The translations under genes and the position numbers were made by a program. Below the pieces are notes generated by a model, which worked only from the letters and a program-made list of their open reading frames with translations, searched no databases and had not been told where the DNA came from. Positions 26,110 to 34,582 of a DNA stretch of 64,000 nucleotides are shown here, piece after piece. The DNA comes from Rhizobiales bacterium Y(2018) (GTDB taxonomy: Bacteria; Pseudomonadota; Alphaproteobacteria; Rhizobiales; Aestuariivirgaceae): contig SCPD01000002.1 of NCBI GenBank assembly GCA_005502925.1, forward strand, positions 868,001-932,000, written 5' to 3'. The stretch's first letter is position 1. Every line of letters begins with the position of its first letter.

Positions 26110-27069
26110 ATGGCCTTTTTGCTTCGCCGCGCCCAAGCCGCGCTCTTCACCATCGCTTGCGTGATGCTGATGCTGTTCATGCTCGTCCGGTCGGTGCCGG
26201 GCGACATGGCCTCGATCATGCTGGGGCCGCGGGCGACGCCGGAATTGCGCGCGCGGATCGTCGCGGAAATGGGCCTCGACCAGAACATCTTCGTCCAGCT
26301 CTGGCTGTTCCTGACGCGCGTCGTCAGGGGCGATTTCGGCGAGGATATCATATCGCGCCGTCCGATCATCGACATAGTGGCCGAGGTTCTACCCAATACG
26401 CTCATTCTCGCAGGGACCGCGCTTTTCCTCAGCCTTGTCTTCGGCATTCTTCTGGGGCTGATCGCCGCGAAGTCGCGCGGATCCTGGGCCGACAGCCTGC
26501 TCGGCCTGTTGTCGGTCGCCTTCGTCTCGACGCCGAGCCTCGTCGTGTCCATCGTCCTCTTGTTGCTCTTCTCGCGGGCCCTGCACTGGTTCCCGGTCGC
26601 GGGCGTGGGGGATAGCGGTGACATGCTCGACCAGCTGGCGCATCTGGTTCTGCCGGCGACGGCGCTCGCGCTTGGTTGGATCGGCTATATTGCGCGGCTG
26701 GTGCGCGCCGCGCTGCTGGAGACCTTGACCGAACATCACATCCGCACTCTGCGCGCCTATGGCGTGCCGGAATGGCGCATCGCCGGCATCTATGCCTTGC
26801 GGCTGGCCTTGGTGCCGCTGGTCTCGATCTTAGGCATAGGATTGGGCGATCTCATCGGCAGTGCCGTCTTCGCCGAGCTGATCTTCGCCCGCCCGGGCAT
26901 CGGCAGCCTGATCTTCAATTCCATCGCGGTGCGCAACTATCCCGTCGTGCAGGCGGCCGTGCTGATCATCATTCTCATCTATATCCTGGCCAATCTGGCG
27001 GTCGACCTGATCAACAGCCGGCTCGATCCGCGGATCGCGCGTGCCATGCGGGAAGGGCGGCAGGCATGA
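26110..27069 (+). CDS. ABC transporter permease, DppB-like
   Basis: A 319-residue inner-membrane protein with six membrane segments. AGGAAG precedes ATG 26110. The EAA loop that contacts the ATPase reads TEHHIRTLRAYGVPEWRIAGIYALRLAL (about residues 206-233), and the N-terminal PGDMASIMLGPRATPE stretch is characteristic of the DppB group. It forms the channel with the next permease, overlapping it by 4 bases. Confidence 0.93.
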   Translation: MAFLLRRAQAALFTIACVMLMLFMLVRSVPGDMASIMLGPRATPELRARIVAEMGLDQNIFVQLWLFLTRVVRGDFGEDIISRRPIIDIVAEVLPNTLILAGTALFLSLVFGILLGLIAAKSRGSWADSLLGLLSVAFVSTPSLVVSIVLLLLFSRALHWFPVAGVGDSGDMLDQLAHLVLPATALALGWIGYIARLVRAALLETLTEHHIRTLRAYGVPEWRIAGIYALRLALVPLVSILGIGLGDLIGSAVFAELIFARPGIGSLIFNSIAVRNYPVVQAAVLIIILIYILANLAVDLINSRLDPRIARAMREGRQA

Positions 27070-27911
27070 CGGCAAGATGGTTCCGCATCCTGCGTGATCG
27101 CAATGGCCGCCTCGGCCTTCTGTTCATGGGCCTCGTGCTTCTCCTGGCGCTGTCGGGCCTCATTCTTGGCGCCGACCCCAATCGCATCGACATTCCGCAA
27201 AGGCTGGCGGCGCCGAGCTTCGCGCATTGGCTGGGAACCGACAATCTCGGCCGCGATCTGACCGCGCGCATATCGGCGGGGACGCGATCGGCCTTGACGC
27301 TGGCCCTCCTCATCGTGGCCGCTTCGGCTTTTCTGGGCGCCGTGATCGGCACGGCGGCGGGTCTGTTCGGCCGCTGGCTCGATTGGGTCGTGACCGCGAT
27401 ATTCGACACGCTGAGCGCCTTTCCGGCTTTGATCCTGGCTTTCTCTCTCGTGGCGCTTTACGGCACCGGACGGCAGACCTTCGTCATCCTCGCCATCCTC
27501 ATCTTCATGCCGCAATTCGGCCGGCTCGCTCGTTCGCGCGCGCAAGCCTTGCGGCATCAGAGCTTCGTCGAGGCGGAGCGCCTTCTGGGCGTGCATCCCC
27601 TGGTGATCGTGCTGCGCCATATTCTTCCCAATATCGCGGGTCCGCTGATCGTCCTCGCCGGCATGAATATTCCCGTCGTGATCACCTTTGAGGCGGGACT
27701 GTCCTTCTTGGGCCTGGGTGTGCAGCCGCCGGCCTCCTCGCTCGGCACGCTGATCAAGGATGGCTTCATCTATATGAGTGAATCCTGGTGGCCGACCATC
27801 GGGGCGGCGGGCACGCTCGCTTTTGCCACCCTGGGTTCGACGCTTCTCGCCGAAACCTTCCGGGATATCCTCGACCCGAAATCCGCTACTGATGCCGAGG
27901 GCCGCGCATGA
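27066..27911 (+). CDS. ABC transporter permease, DppC-like
   Basis: A 281-residue protein. ATG 27066 overlaps the previous TGA (ATGA); the same frame is open well upstream only as a shadow of dppB. The N-terminal helix is followed by PSFAHWLGTDNLGRDLTARI, the DppC hallmark, six membrane segments and the EAA loop SFVEAERLLGVHPLVIVLRHILPN. It pairs with the preceding permease to move peptide-like substrates inward. Confidence 0.93.
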   Translation: MTARWFRILRDRNGRLGLLFMGLVLLLALSGLILGADPNRIDIPQRLAAPSFAHWLGTDNLGRDLTARISAGTRSALTLALLIVAASAFLGAVIGTAAGLFGRWLDWVVTAIFDTLSAFPALILAFSLVALYGTGRQTFVILAILIFMPQFGRLARSRAQALRHQSFVEAERLLGVHPLVIVLRHILPNIAGPLIVLAGMNIPVVITFEAGLSFLGLGVQPPASSLGTLIKDGFIYMSESWWPTIGAAGTLAFATLGSTLLAETFRDILDPKSATDAEGRA

Positions 27912-28894
27912 GCGTCGCCGTCAACAATCTTTCTGTCGACTACCGTGGCCACGGTCCAGACCTGCATGCCGTGCGCGACGTGTCCTTCACCATCCCGCCG
28001 GGACGCATGCTGGGGCTTGTCGGGGAATCCGGTAGCGGCAAGTCCACCGTCGCTTTCGCGCTCATGGGGCTGCTGCAGGCCAATGCGCGTATCACATCGG
28101 GCGACATGCAAATCGGCGGCCGGAATTATGACCTCACGAAGAACGCCACGGCGCCGTTGCGCGGCCGTGGCCTGGCGATGATCTTCCAGGACCCGCTGCT
28201 GTCGCTCAATCCCGTCTTCACCATAGGGGCGCATCTCACGGAGATATTGCGGGTGGTGGCGCCTCGCGAGGACGCCGGGCGGCGCCGCGCCATGGCGGAA
28301 GAGGCGTTGGCGAAAGTCAAGCTCACCGATCCGCGCCGGCGCCTCGATCAGTATCCGCATGAGCTCAGCGGCGGCATGCGCCAGCGTGTGGTGATCGCCA
28401 TGGCGCTTCTGGCGAAGCCCGTCCTGCTCATTGCCGATGAGCCGACGACGGCGCTCGACGTCACTGTCGAAGCCTCGGTCATGCGCGAGATCTGCGCCTT
28501 GCGTGACGAGCTCAACTGCTCGGTCCTGCTGATCACCCACAGCCTCGGCCTGGTGACCAAATATTGCGACGACATGGCCGTCCTCTATGCCGGCGAGATG
28601 CTGGAGCAGGGCCCGGCGCGTGCGATCCAGCTCCGGCCGGGGCATCCTTATTCGCGCCTGCTGCTCGATTGCGAGGTGGCGATCGATCAGCCGCGGCACG
28701 AGCCTGCAATGGCGAACAGCTTCAAGGTCATCGGCGGCGAGCTTCCGGATTTGCGGGCGCCGGTATCGGGCTGCGTTTTCGCCGCGCGCTGTGATCGGGC
28801 GGTTGCCGACTGCGCTGTCACCGTCCCGTCGGCCGTCCGGCTCGACGCAGAAGGACGGCACAGCGCGCGCTGCCTGAGGATCGGCGTATCATGA
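27908..28894 (+). CDS. ABC transporter ATP-binding protein, DppD-like
   Basis: A 328-residue ATPase overlapping the upstream gene by 4 bases. Walker A GESGSGKST, Q-loop IFQDPLLSLNPV, signature LSGGMRQR, Walker B VLLIADEPTTALD and the switch His in LLITHSL are intact. The C-terminal extension with three cysteines (CVFAARCDRAVADC) matches the iron-sulfur-type oligopeptide tail seen in DppD/OppD. It powers the transporter with the next gene product. Confidence 0.94.
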   Translation: MSVAVNNLSVDYRGHGPDLHAVRDVSFTIPPGRMLGLVGESGSGKSTVAFALMGLLQANARITSGDMQIGGRNYDLTKNATAPLRGRGLAMIFQDPLLSLNPVFTIGAHLTEILRVVAPREDAGRRRAMAEEALAKVKLTDPRRRLDQYPHELSGGMRQRVVIAMALLAKPVLLIADEPTTALDVTVEASVMREICALRDELNCSVLLITHSLGLVTKYCDDMAVLYAGEMLEQGPARAIQLRPGHPYSRLLLDCEVAIDQPRHEPAMANSFKVIGGELPDLRAPVSGCVFAARCDRAVADCAVTVPSAVRLDAEGRHSARCLRIGVS

Positions 28895-29640
28895 CGGCGG
28901 CCGTCTCGATCTCGGGCGTCAGCATCGGCTTCGGCCCGGTCACGGTCATCGACGATCTGTCTCTCGACGTCCCCACGGGCACGACATTCGGCGTCGTCGG
29001 CGAATCGGGTTCCGGCAAGACGACGCTGCTGCGCGCCGCGCTCGGGCTGCAGGGTGTAAAGCGTGGCGAGATCCGGCTCATGGGGGAACTTTTCGGCGGA
29101 TCACTCGCCGAGACGCGCCGGCGCGCACGCGTCATCCAGCCGATCTTCCAGGATCCCGCCGCCGCCCTGTCGCCGCGCTGCCGCATCGGCGTGCTGATGG
29201 ACGAAGTGGCAAAGGTGCTGGGCGAGCCGCGTGATAGTTTGCGCCAACGCCTCGATGAGATATTGCGGCGGCTTGGGCTTCCGCGCGCCATCCTCGACAA
29301 ATATCCGCATCAGATCAGCGGCGGGCAGGCGCGCCGCGCCGCGATTGCCCGAGCCTTGCTCATGCGGCCGCGGATCCTCGCCGCCGATGAGCCGACAGCG
29401 GGGCTCGATGTTTCCGTCCAGGGTGAGTTGCTCAACCTGCTGCAGGAGCTGCGCCAGACCGAGGACATTACCCTCCTGATCATCACTCACAATCTGGCGG
29501 TGGTGCGGCTCATCGCCGACCGGGTCGCCGTCATGCAGTCGGGCCGTATCGTGGAACAGGGCGAGGCGAATGCGGTCTTCGCGCGGCCGCATCATGCCTA
29601 TACGCGCGAGCTTCTCAATTCCTGGCCGGCCACTTCCTAG
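28891..29640 (+). CDS. ABC transporter ATP-binding protein, DppF-like
   Basis: A 249-residue ATPase, the second half of the heterodimer. Walker A GESGSGKTT, IFQDPAAALSPRCRIG, signature ISGGQARR, Walker B ILAADEPTAGLD and His in LLIITHNL are present. It lacks the long cysteine tail of its partner and is rather short for DppF. It closes the operon that began at 22459, with its last 4 bases overlapping the convergent reductase gene. Confidence 0.93.
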   Translation: MTAAVSISGVSIGFGPVTVIDDLSLDVPTGTTFGVVGESGSGKTTLLRAALGLQGVKRGEIRLMGELFGGSLAETRRRARVIQPIFQDPAAALSPRCRIGVLMDEVAKVLGEPRDSLRQRLDEILRRLGLPRAILDKYPHQISGGQARRAAIARALLMRPRILAADEPTAGLDVSVQGELLNLLQELRQTEDITLLIITHNLAVVRLIADRVAVMQSGRIVEQGEANAVFARPHHAYTRELLNSWPATS

Positions 29641-30260
29641 GTCAGCAATTCCGTGAAACTGTCGGGCTGCGTTTTCGTCTCGCGAGGCTGCGCCGCATAA
29701 TGCAGCCAGACGAGGCCATTTTCGTAGGGTTCGCTGGCGATGAGCTTGAGGCCGTGATCGCCCGGCCACCGCTCGAACCATGGGGAGCCGGATGAAACGG
29801 CCGGATAGAGGAAGAAATGATACTCATCCACCAGGCCGAGGCCGATGACCGATTGCGCGAAGCTCGCGCCGCCGGATAGGTGGATATTTCCGCCCGGCTG
29901 CTCTCTAAGATCGCTGAGAAAATCTCGCAGCGCCTTGTCGTCTGCCGCGGTGACGTGCTCGACATTCTGCCAGCCGGTCAGCGCCTGGCCTTTCCGCTTC
30001 GAAAACACCAGCTTGCGGTAATCGCGCATCCGGCGCGCCATCTTCCGATTTGTCTCGGTGCCTTCGGTTTCGGAAAGCGCCGTGGGCCAATAGGCAGCCA
30101 TTTCCTCATAAGTCGTACGTCCCACGAGCACCGTGTCATAACCTGAATAGATTTGGTCAATCCGGCGATACTGGCCCGCGCAGACATTGTGCAGCCATTC
30201 GTAGGGCTGATCGAGGCGGCCATTCAACGTCGCCATCATCTGGAACACGATCTTGCGCAT
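29637..30260 (-). CDS. Dihydrofolate reductase-like protein (RibD C-terminal family)
   Basis: A 207-residue soluble protein of the RibD_C/YyaP-like family: MRKIVFQMMATLNGRLDQP start, DTVLVGRTTYEEMAAYWP, and NIHLSGGASFAQSVIGLGLVDEYHFFLYP. Such proteins use NADPH to reduce unknown small molecules and are often found beside ArsR-SRPBCC pairs, as here. It is third in the minus-strand run ArsR, SRPBCC, reductase, 11 bases after the SRPBCC stop. Confidence 0.86.
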   Translation of the reverse strand: MRKIVFQMMATLNGRLDQPYEWLHNVCAGQYRRIDQIYSGYDTVLVGRTTYEEMAAYWPTALSETEGTETNRKMARRMRDYRKLVFSKRKGQALTGWQNVEHVTAADDKALRDFLSDLREQPGGNIHLSGGASFAQSVIGLGLVDEYHFFLYPAVSSGSPWFERWPGDHGLKLIASEPYENGLVWLHYAAQPRETKTQPDSFTELLT

Positions 30261-30271
30261 TGGCTTTCCCG

Positions 30272-30748
30272 CTACCGGTCTTGCTCGACGAGCCGGGCGA
30301 GCTGTTCCGTCACCGTGCCCCAGCCGTCATGAAAGCCCAGCTCCTCGTGCTTCTTGCGCTCGGTGCTGCTTCTGTGCATCGCGAAAGCCGCATAGTCGGT
30401 GCCTTGCGGATGGTCCTTCATCGTGATGATCGCCGTCATGAAGGGTTGCTCGCCCGGCCGCCAGCCGCCTGTCAGCGTATCGGTGAAAACGATGCGCGAC
30501 TGATCCTCGATGGCGAGAAAGCAGGTCGTCACATGTGGCATGAAGGCGCCGCCGTCTTCGCTCATCCGCGTCTCGAAGGCGCCGCCTGGCCTGAGATCGA
30601 GCTTGACCACCTGGCATTTGGACGGGGCGGGGAGCCACCATTGCTCGAGGCTTTTGGGTGTCGTCCAGGCGCGCCAGACGGCGGCGCGCGGCGCCTTGAT
30701 GATACGCGTGACGGTGAGATCCCGTTCGGGATCGAAGACGACGGTCAT
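30272..30748 (-). CDS. SRPBCC / AHSA1-family protein
   Basis: A 158-residue START-like fold protein: TVTRIIKAPRAAVWRAWTTPKSLEQWWLP at the start, LRPGGAFETRM, and a C-terminal HDGWGTVTEQLARLVE helix. AHSA1 family members bind hydrophobic ligands or chaperones; in bacteria their exact roles are rarely known. The start codon overlaps the upstream ArsR stop by one base, so the two are coupled. Confidence 0.9.
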   Translation of the reverse strand: MTVVFDPERDLTVTRIIKAPRAAVWRAWTTPKSLEQWWLPAPSKCQVVKLDLRPGGAFETRMSEDGGAFMPHVTTCFLAIEDQSRIVFTDTLTGGWRPGEQPFMTAIITMKDHPQGTDYAAFAMHRSSTERKKHEELGFHDGWGTVTEQLARLVEQDR

Positions 30749-31089
30749 TACTCAGTTTCCTTCGTATGTTGAGCGAGGACGAATTGTTCGAGCCGGTCGG
30801 TGCGGCCCTCCCACAATTGGCGCTGCTGTGCCAGCCAGGCTTCGACCATCTGAAAAGGCTTCCTTTCGAGGGTGCAGGTGCGGATGCGGCCATGCTTATG
30901 CGTGTTGATGAGCCCGCTCTCCTCCAGAAACCGGATATGTTTCATGAAGGAGGGCAGCGCCATGTCGAAGGGCTGCGCCAGATCGCTGATGCTGGCGGGG
31001 CCTCGCCCAAGACGCCCGATCACGGCGCGGCGCGTCGGATCGGCGAGGGCCTGGAAGATCGGTGTCAGGATCTCTGAATGGTAATCCAT
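30748..31089 (-). CDS. ArsR-family transcriptional regulator
   Basis: A 113-residue winged helix: ALADPTRRAVIGRLGRGPASISDLAQPFDMALPSFMKHIRFLEESGLI. It has no Cys metal site and belongs to the metal-free ArsR group that is paired with SRPBCC genes. ATG 31089 gives MDYHSEI; ATG 31104 is also in frame but lies inside the operator-like dyad. Neither has a good ribosome site. It probably represses its own three-gene operon. Confidence 0.88.
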   Translation of the reverse strand: MDYHSEILTPIFQALADPTRRAVIGRLGRGPASISDLAQPFDMALPSFMKHIRFLEESGLINTHKHGRIRTCTLERKPFQMVEAWLAQQRQLWEGRTDRLEQFVLAQHTKETE

Positions 31090-31092
31090 AAG

Positions 31093-31119
31093 GCTAAGTA
31101 TCATTGCTCAATACTTAGC
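31093..31119. promoter_or_regulatory. ArsR operator-like inverted repeat
   Basis: GCTAAGTAT (31093-31101) and ATACTTAGC (31111-31119) form a perfect 9-bp dyad with a 9-base spacer, followed by a third half-site AGCTAAGT (about 31125). It overlaps the upstream start candidate of the ArsR gene, so binding would block transcription initiation directly. Confidence 0.72.
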
Positions 31120-31150
31120 GCAAGAGCTAAGTGATGGAAATTGATTGACT

Positions 31151-31170
31151 CATACCAACCAGTGGGTATG
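31151..31170. promoter_or_regulatory. CATACC/GGTATG dyad upstream of the MFS gene
   Basis: CATACC (31151-31156) and GGTATG (31165-31170) form an inverted repeat with an 8-base spacer, located about 30 bases before the MFS start. It resembles a regulator binding site; the cognate protein is unknown, and no TetR gene adjoins. Confidence 0.45.
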
Positions 31171-31200
31171 TTGCTCGTGATTTTGAGGGAGAGAACAGCC

Positions 31201-32409
31201 ATGGCGCAATCCTATCGCTGGGTGATCGTCGCTTTGGGCGCCTTGATGACCTGCGTGGCCATCGGCGCCATGTTTTCATTGGCCGTCTTCCTCGAGCCCA
31301 TGTCCGAAACCAGCGGCTGGAGCAGGGCCGGCATATCGAGTGCGATGACGCTCGACTTCCTCGTCATGGGTGTCGCGGGCTTTGCCTGGGGAGCCGTGAG
31401 CGATCGCTTCGGTCCGCGCATCGTCGTGCTCGCCGGCGCAATTCTCTTGGGCGCCGGCCTGGTTCTGGCGAGCCTCGCCACCAGCCTCATCCTTTTCCAG
31501 CTCTCTTATGGCGTGATCGTCGGCCTTGCCGCCGGCGCTTTCTTCGCCCCGATGATCGCCACCGTCACCGGCTGGTTCGACACCCAGCGCGGTCTCGCCG
31601 TCTCGCTGGTCTCGGCCGGCATGGGCGTCGCCCCTTTGACCGTCTCGCCCTTCGCCGGCTGGCTGATTTCGACCTATGACTGGCGCACCGCCATGGCGGT
31701 GATTGGCATCGGCGCCTGGATCCTGCTCATTCCGGCGGCGCTTTTCGTGCGCCGGGCGCCACCATCCCAAGATGCGCCCGCCGCGGCGAGCGCCCAGCCA
31801 GGCGAGGCCGGCAGTTCCCTCGGCAAAGCCTTGGCCTCACCGCAATTCATTGTGCTGGCGGGCACCTTTTTCCTTTGCTGCGCCGCGCATTCGGGGCCGA
31901 TCTTCCACATGATGAGTTATGCCATGCTGTGCGGCATGTCGACTTTGGCGGCGGTCAGCATCTACAGCGTCGAAGGCCTCGCCGGCCTCGGCGGCCGCCT
32001 GCTGCTCGGCGTGCTCGCCGACCGCTACGGCGTCAAGCTGATCCTCGTCCTCGGACTCTTCGTGCAATCGCTCGCCATTGCCGCCTATCTCGTCGTCAGC
32101 CAGCTCGGCGAGTTCTATCTGCTCGCCATCGTCTTCGGCATCGCCTATGGCGGCGTGATGCCGCTTTATGCCGTGCTGGCGCGGGAATACTTCGGCCAGC
32201 ATATCATGGGCTCCGTATTCGGCGCGGCGACGATGATGTCGAGCCTCGGCATGGCGCTCGGGCCTTTGGGCGGCGGCTGGATCTTCGACACGTTCGGCGA
32301 GTATCGCTGGCTTTATATCGGTTCGGCCGCTCTGGCGCTCGGCGCCGTCGCGATCGCCTTGGCTTTTCCGCCTCTCCCGCGTCTCAAGCTGCAGGCGCAG
32401 GCGACCTGA
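31201..32409 (+). CDS. MFS transporter, oxalate/formate antiporter-like group
   Basis: A 402-residue, 12-helix transporter. I chose ATG 31201, which has GGGAGAG upstream, over the frame opening at 31141. MFS loop motif WGAVSDRFGPR lies after helix 2, and the repeat in the second half is GVLADRYGVK. Features such as FLEPMSETSGWSRAGISSAMTL place it near the OFA/monocarboxylate group, so an organic anion is a likely substrate, though the exact one is unknown. It is convergent with the LysR gene (2 bases between stops). Confidence 0.88.
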   Translation: MAQSYRWVIVALGALMTCVAIGAMFSLAVFLEPMSETSGWSRAGISSAMTLDFLVMGVAGFAWGAVSDRFGPRIVVLAGAILLGAGLVLASLATSLILFQLSYGVIVGLAAGAFFAPMIATVTGWFDTQRGLAVSLVSAGMGVAPLTVSPFAGWLISTYDWRTAMAVIGIGAWILLIPAALFVRRAPPSQDAPAAASAQPGEAGSSLGKALASPQFIVLAGTFFLCCAAHSGPIFHMMSYAMLCGMSTLAAVSIYSVEGLAGLGGRLLLGVLADRYGVKLILVLGLFVQSLAIAAYLVVSQLGEFYLLAIVFGIAYGGVMPLYAVLAREYFGQHIMGSVFGAATMMSSLGMALGPLGGGWIFDTFGEYRWLYIGSAALALGAVAIALAFPPLPRLKLQAQAT

Positions 32410-32411
32410 CG

Positions 32412-33317
32412 TCAGCGCAATGTCAGGCGTGTCGTCAGGCCGTCGGCGAGGAAGTCGGCGACGGCGCGCAGTGACGGCGACTGGCCGCGCCGGTGTGGCA
32501 TGAGAAGCGTGAACGTGGCCCCGCCTGAATCCCAGTCGGACAAGACCCGCTCGAGCTTGCCCGCCGTAAGCGCCGGCGCGCAGAGACCATGCGGCAGGCT
32601 GGCAATGCCGAGACCGGCAAGCGCCGCGTTGAGAGATGTCACGGGATCATCGGCATAGAAGCGCGGCTTCGGCCTGACCTGCTGTGTCTCGCCGTTTGCT
32701 GTTCGCAACGTCCATCGGCTGGTCTCGGGGAAATGTGTCGGGAGCACGCCGTCATGAGCGGCGATATCCTCAGGGCGTTCGGGCCGACCCTGTCGCGCAA
32801 GGTGATCCGGCGCGGCGACGAGATAATTGGGCGCGAAGCCGAGGCGCCTCTGCACATAGTCCGACGCCGGCAGAGGCGCGAAATGCGCGCGCACGGCGAG
32901 ATCGAAGCCTTCCTCGATCAGATCGACGAAACGGTTCGTGGCGGTGAGCGCGATCTGGATCTTGGGATAGCGCAGCGCCAGCTCGGGCAGGAGATCGCCG
33001 AGTGCGGCCTGCACCGTGGTCATCGAAGCCGTGATACGCACGAGGCCGCGCGGCTCGGCGAGCCGGCTCAGGGCCGCCTCCCGGGCGGCGTCCGCCTCCA
33101 GAAGAGCCGCCGCCGCATGGCGATAGAAATCCTCGCCCGCTTCGGTCACCGCGAAACGCCGGGTCGAGCGCTCGATGAGGCGGATGCCGAGATCGCTCTC
33201 CAGTTCCGCTACCCTTTTGCTGAGACTGGATTTGGGGATCTGCAAAGCCCGCGAGGCCGCAGCGAAGCCTTTCTTGTCGACCACCTGCACGAAGAAAAAG
33301 AGATCGTTGAGCTTCAT
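32412..33317 (-). CDS. LysR-family transcriptional regulator
   Basis: A 301-residue LTTR of normal length. The helix-turn-helix is GFAAASRALQIPKSSLSKRVAELESDLGIRLIERSTR (residues about 17-53). The effector domain follows with the usual two-lobe plan (YPKIQIALTATNRFVDLIEEGFDLAVR). It resembles the group related to quinone/nitro-compound regulators. It diverges from the MFS and FMN-reductase genes at 33392-35169, which are its probable targets. Confidence 0.92.
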   Translation of the reverse strand: MKLNDLFFFVQVVDKKGFAAASRALQIPKSSLSKRVAELESDLGIRLIERSTRRFAVTEAGEDFYRHAAAALLEADAAREAALSRLAEPRGLVRITASMTTVQAALGDLLPELALRYPKIQIALTATNRFVDLIEEGFDLAVRAHFAPLPASDYVQRRLGFAPNYLVAAPDHLARQGRPERPEDIAAHDGVLPTHFPETSRWTLRTANGETQQVRPKPRFYADDPVTSLNAALAGLGIASLPHGLCAPALTAGKLERVLSDWDSGGATFTLLMPHRRGQSPSLRAVADFLADGLTTRLTLR

Positions 33318-33335
33318 TGTCTATGCTTGTAGACA
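33318..33335. promoter_or_regulatory. TGTCTA/TAGACA dyad in the LysR divergent gap
   Basis: TGTCTA (33318-33323) and TAGACA (33330-33335) form an inverted repeat with a 6-base spacer beside the LysR start codon, in the 74-base divergent gap. The geometry fits an LTTR recognition site of the T-N11-A type. Confidence 0.6.
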
Positions 33336-33391
33336 GTCAGTCATATTTTTGCAGTCTAGTGGATTATTGTCCCTGTGAATAGCTAATAACC

Positions 33392-34582
33392 ATGACTTGT
33401 GCCGTGGAAGAAGCTCTCGAGGGTGGAAGGCAACGCACCGGAATGGCTGCGGCGTTGCTGGGGGCGAGCTGCCTCACGGCCATGGCGGCGACCGCCATCA
33501 CGCCGGCGCTCACCGGCCTGGCCGATACCTTTGCCGATGTTCCCCATATCGAGCTTCTGGCCAAGATCGCCATGACGCTGCCCGCGCTCGTCATTGCCGT
33601 CTCGGCCGCGGGACTAGGCGTGCTGGTGGACCGGCTCGGCGCGCGCGCCGTACTCGTCGCGTCGGCGCTGCTTTTTGCGCTGGCCGGTTCCGCCGGACTC
33701 TATGTCGGCAGGCTCGATCTGCTGCTCGCCAGCCGGGCCTTGCTCGGCGTCGCGATTGCCGGCCTCAGCACCGGGACGCTGGCTCTGATCGGCATGCTTT
33801 ATCAGGGAGCCGACCGGCGCGGTATCATCGGTTATCAGGGAGCGGCGATGTCCTTCGGCGGCATGGCCTTTCTGATTCTGGGCGGACTTCTCGCTTCCTA
33901 TGGCTGGCGCTGGTCCTTTGCGAGCTATCTGCTCGCGCTGGCGGTGCTGCCTTTGCTGCTCCGCAATCTGCCGCGCACCATACCGGTTCGCGCTGCCGCC
34001 TCCGAGCCGGACACGGGCGAAACGTCCTGGTGCCGCCTCGCTTTCGCTTATGTCGCGGCGTTTCTCGGCATGATCCTCTTTTATGTCATCCCGGTGCATT
34101 TGCCTTTTCATCTGGCCGAACATGGCGTCGCGGAGCCGGCGCTGGCCGCCTATGCCTTGGCTTTGGCGACACTCACCAGTGGCGCCACCTCCTTTCTCTA
34201 CAAGCAGGTGAGCGAGCGGCTCGCGCCCGTCACCACCGTCACTCTTGTGTTCCTGCTGATCGCCGGCGGCGAGGCTCTCATCGCGGAGGGTTTCTATCCG
34301 CGCATGCTGGCAGGTGTCGCGGTGGCGGGCATAGCCGCGGGCCTCTTGCTGCCGACGGTTGGCGGTCTCGTGCTTGCTGCCGCTGCGGCGCGCCATCATG
34401 GTCGTTTCGCCGGCGGTCTCGCTTCCTGTCTGTTTCTCGGCCAGTTCGTGGCGCCCTTCGGAGTTGAAATGGTGAAAGTTCTCGTCGGCGATGTGTTCGC
34501 CGGAACCGCGGTCATCGCAGTGGCGTTGGCGGCGGCGATGACGGCCTGCCGTTTTCTGCCTATGAGCGGCAGGCTGTCATGA
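33392..34582 (+). CDS. MFS exporter divergent from LysR
   Basis: A 396-residue, 12-helix MFS protein with the loop GVLVDRLGARAVL after helix 2, typical of drug/proton antiporters, and a conserved acidic residue pattern in the first half. The start is uncertain: ATG 33392 is used, but ATG 33443 is also plausible and neither has a clear Shine-Dalgarno. It overlaps the FMN-reductase gene by 4 bases, forming a two-gene operon probably governed by the LysR at 32412. An exporter plus quinone/azo-type reductase suggests defence against a redox-active toxin. Confidence 0.85.
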   Translation: MTCAVEEALEGGRQRTGMAAALLGASCLTAMAATAITPALTGLADTFADVPHIELLAKIAMTLPALVIAVSAAGLGVLVDRLGARAVLVASALLFALAGSAGLYVGRLDLLLASRALLGVAIAGLSTGTLALIGMLYQGADRRGIIGYQGAAMSFGGMAFLILGGLLASYGWRWSFASYLLALAVLPLLLRNLPRTIPVRAAASEPDTGETSWCRLAFAYVAAFLGMILFYVIPVHLPFHLAEHGVAEPALAAYALALATLTSGATSFLYKQVSERLAPVTTVTLVFLLIAGGEALIAEGFYPRMLAGVAVAGIAAGLLLPTVGGLVLAAAAARHHGRFAGGLASCLFLGQFVAPFGVEMVKVLVGDVFAGTAVIAVALAAAMTACRFLPMSGRLS

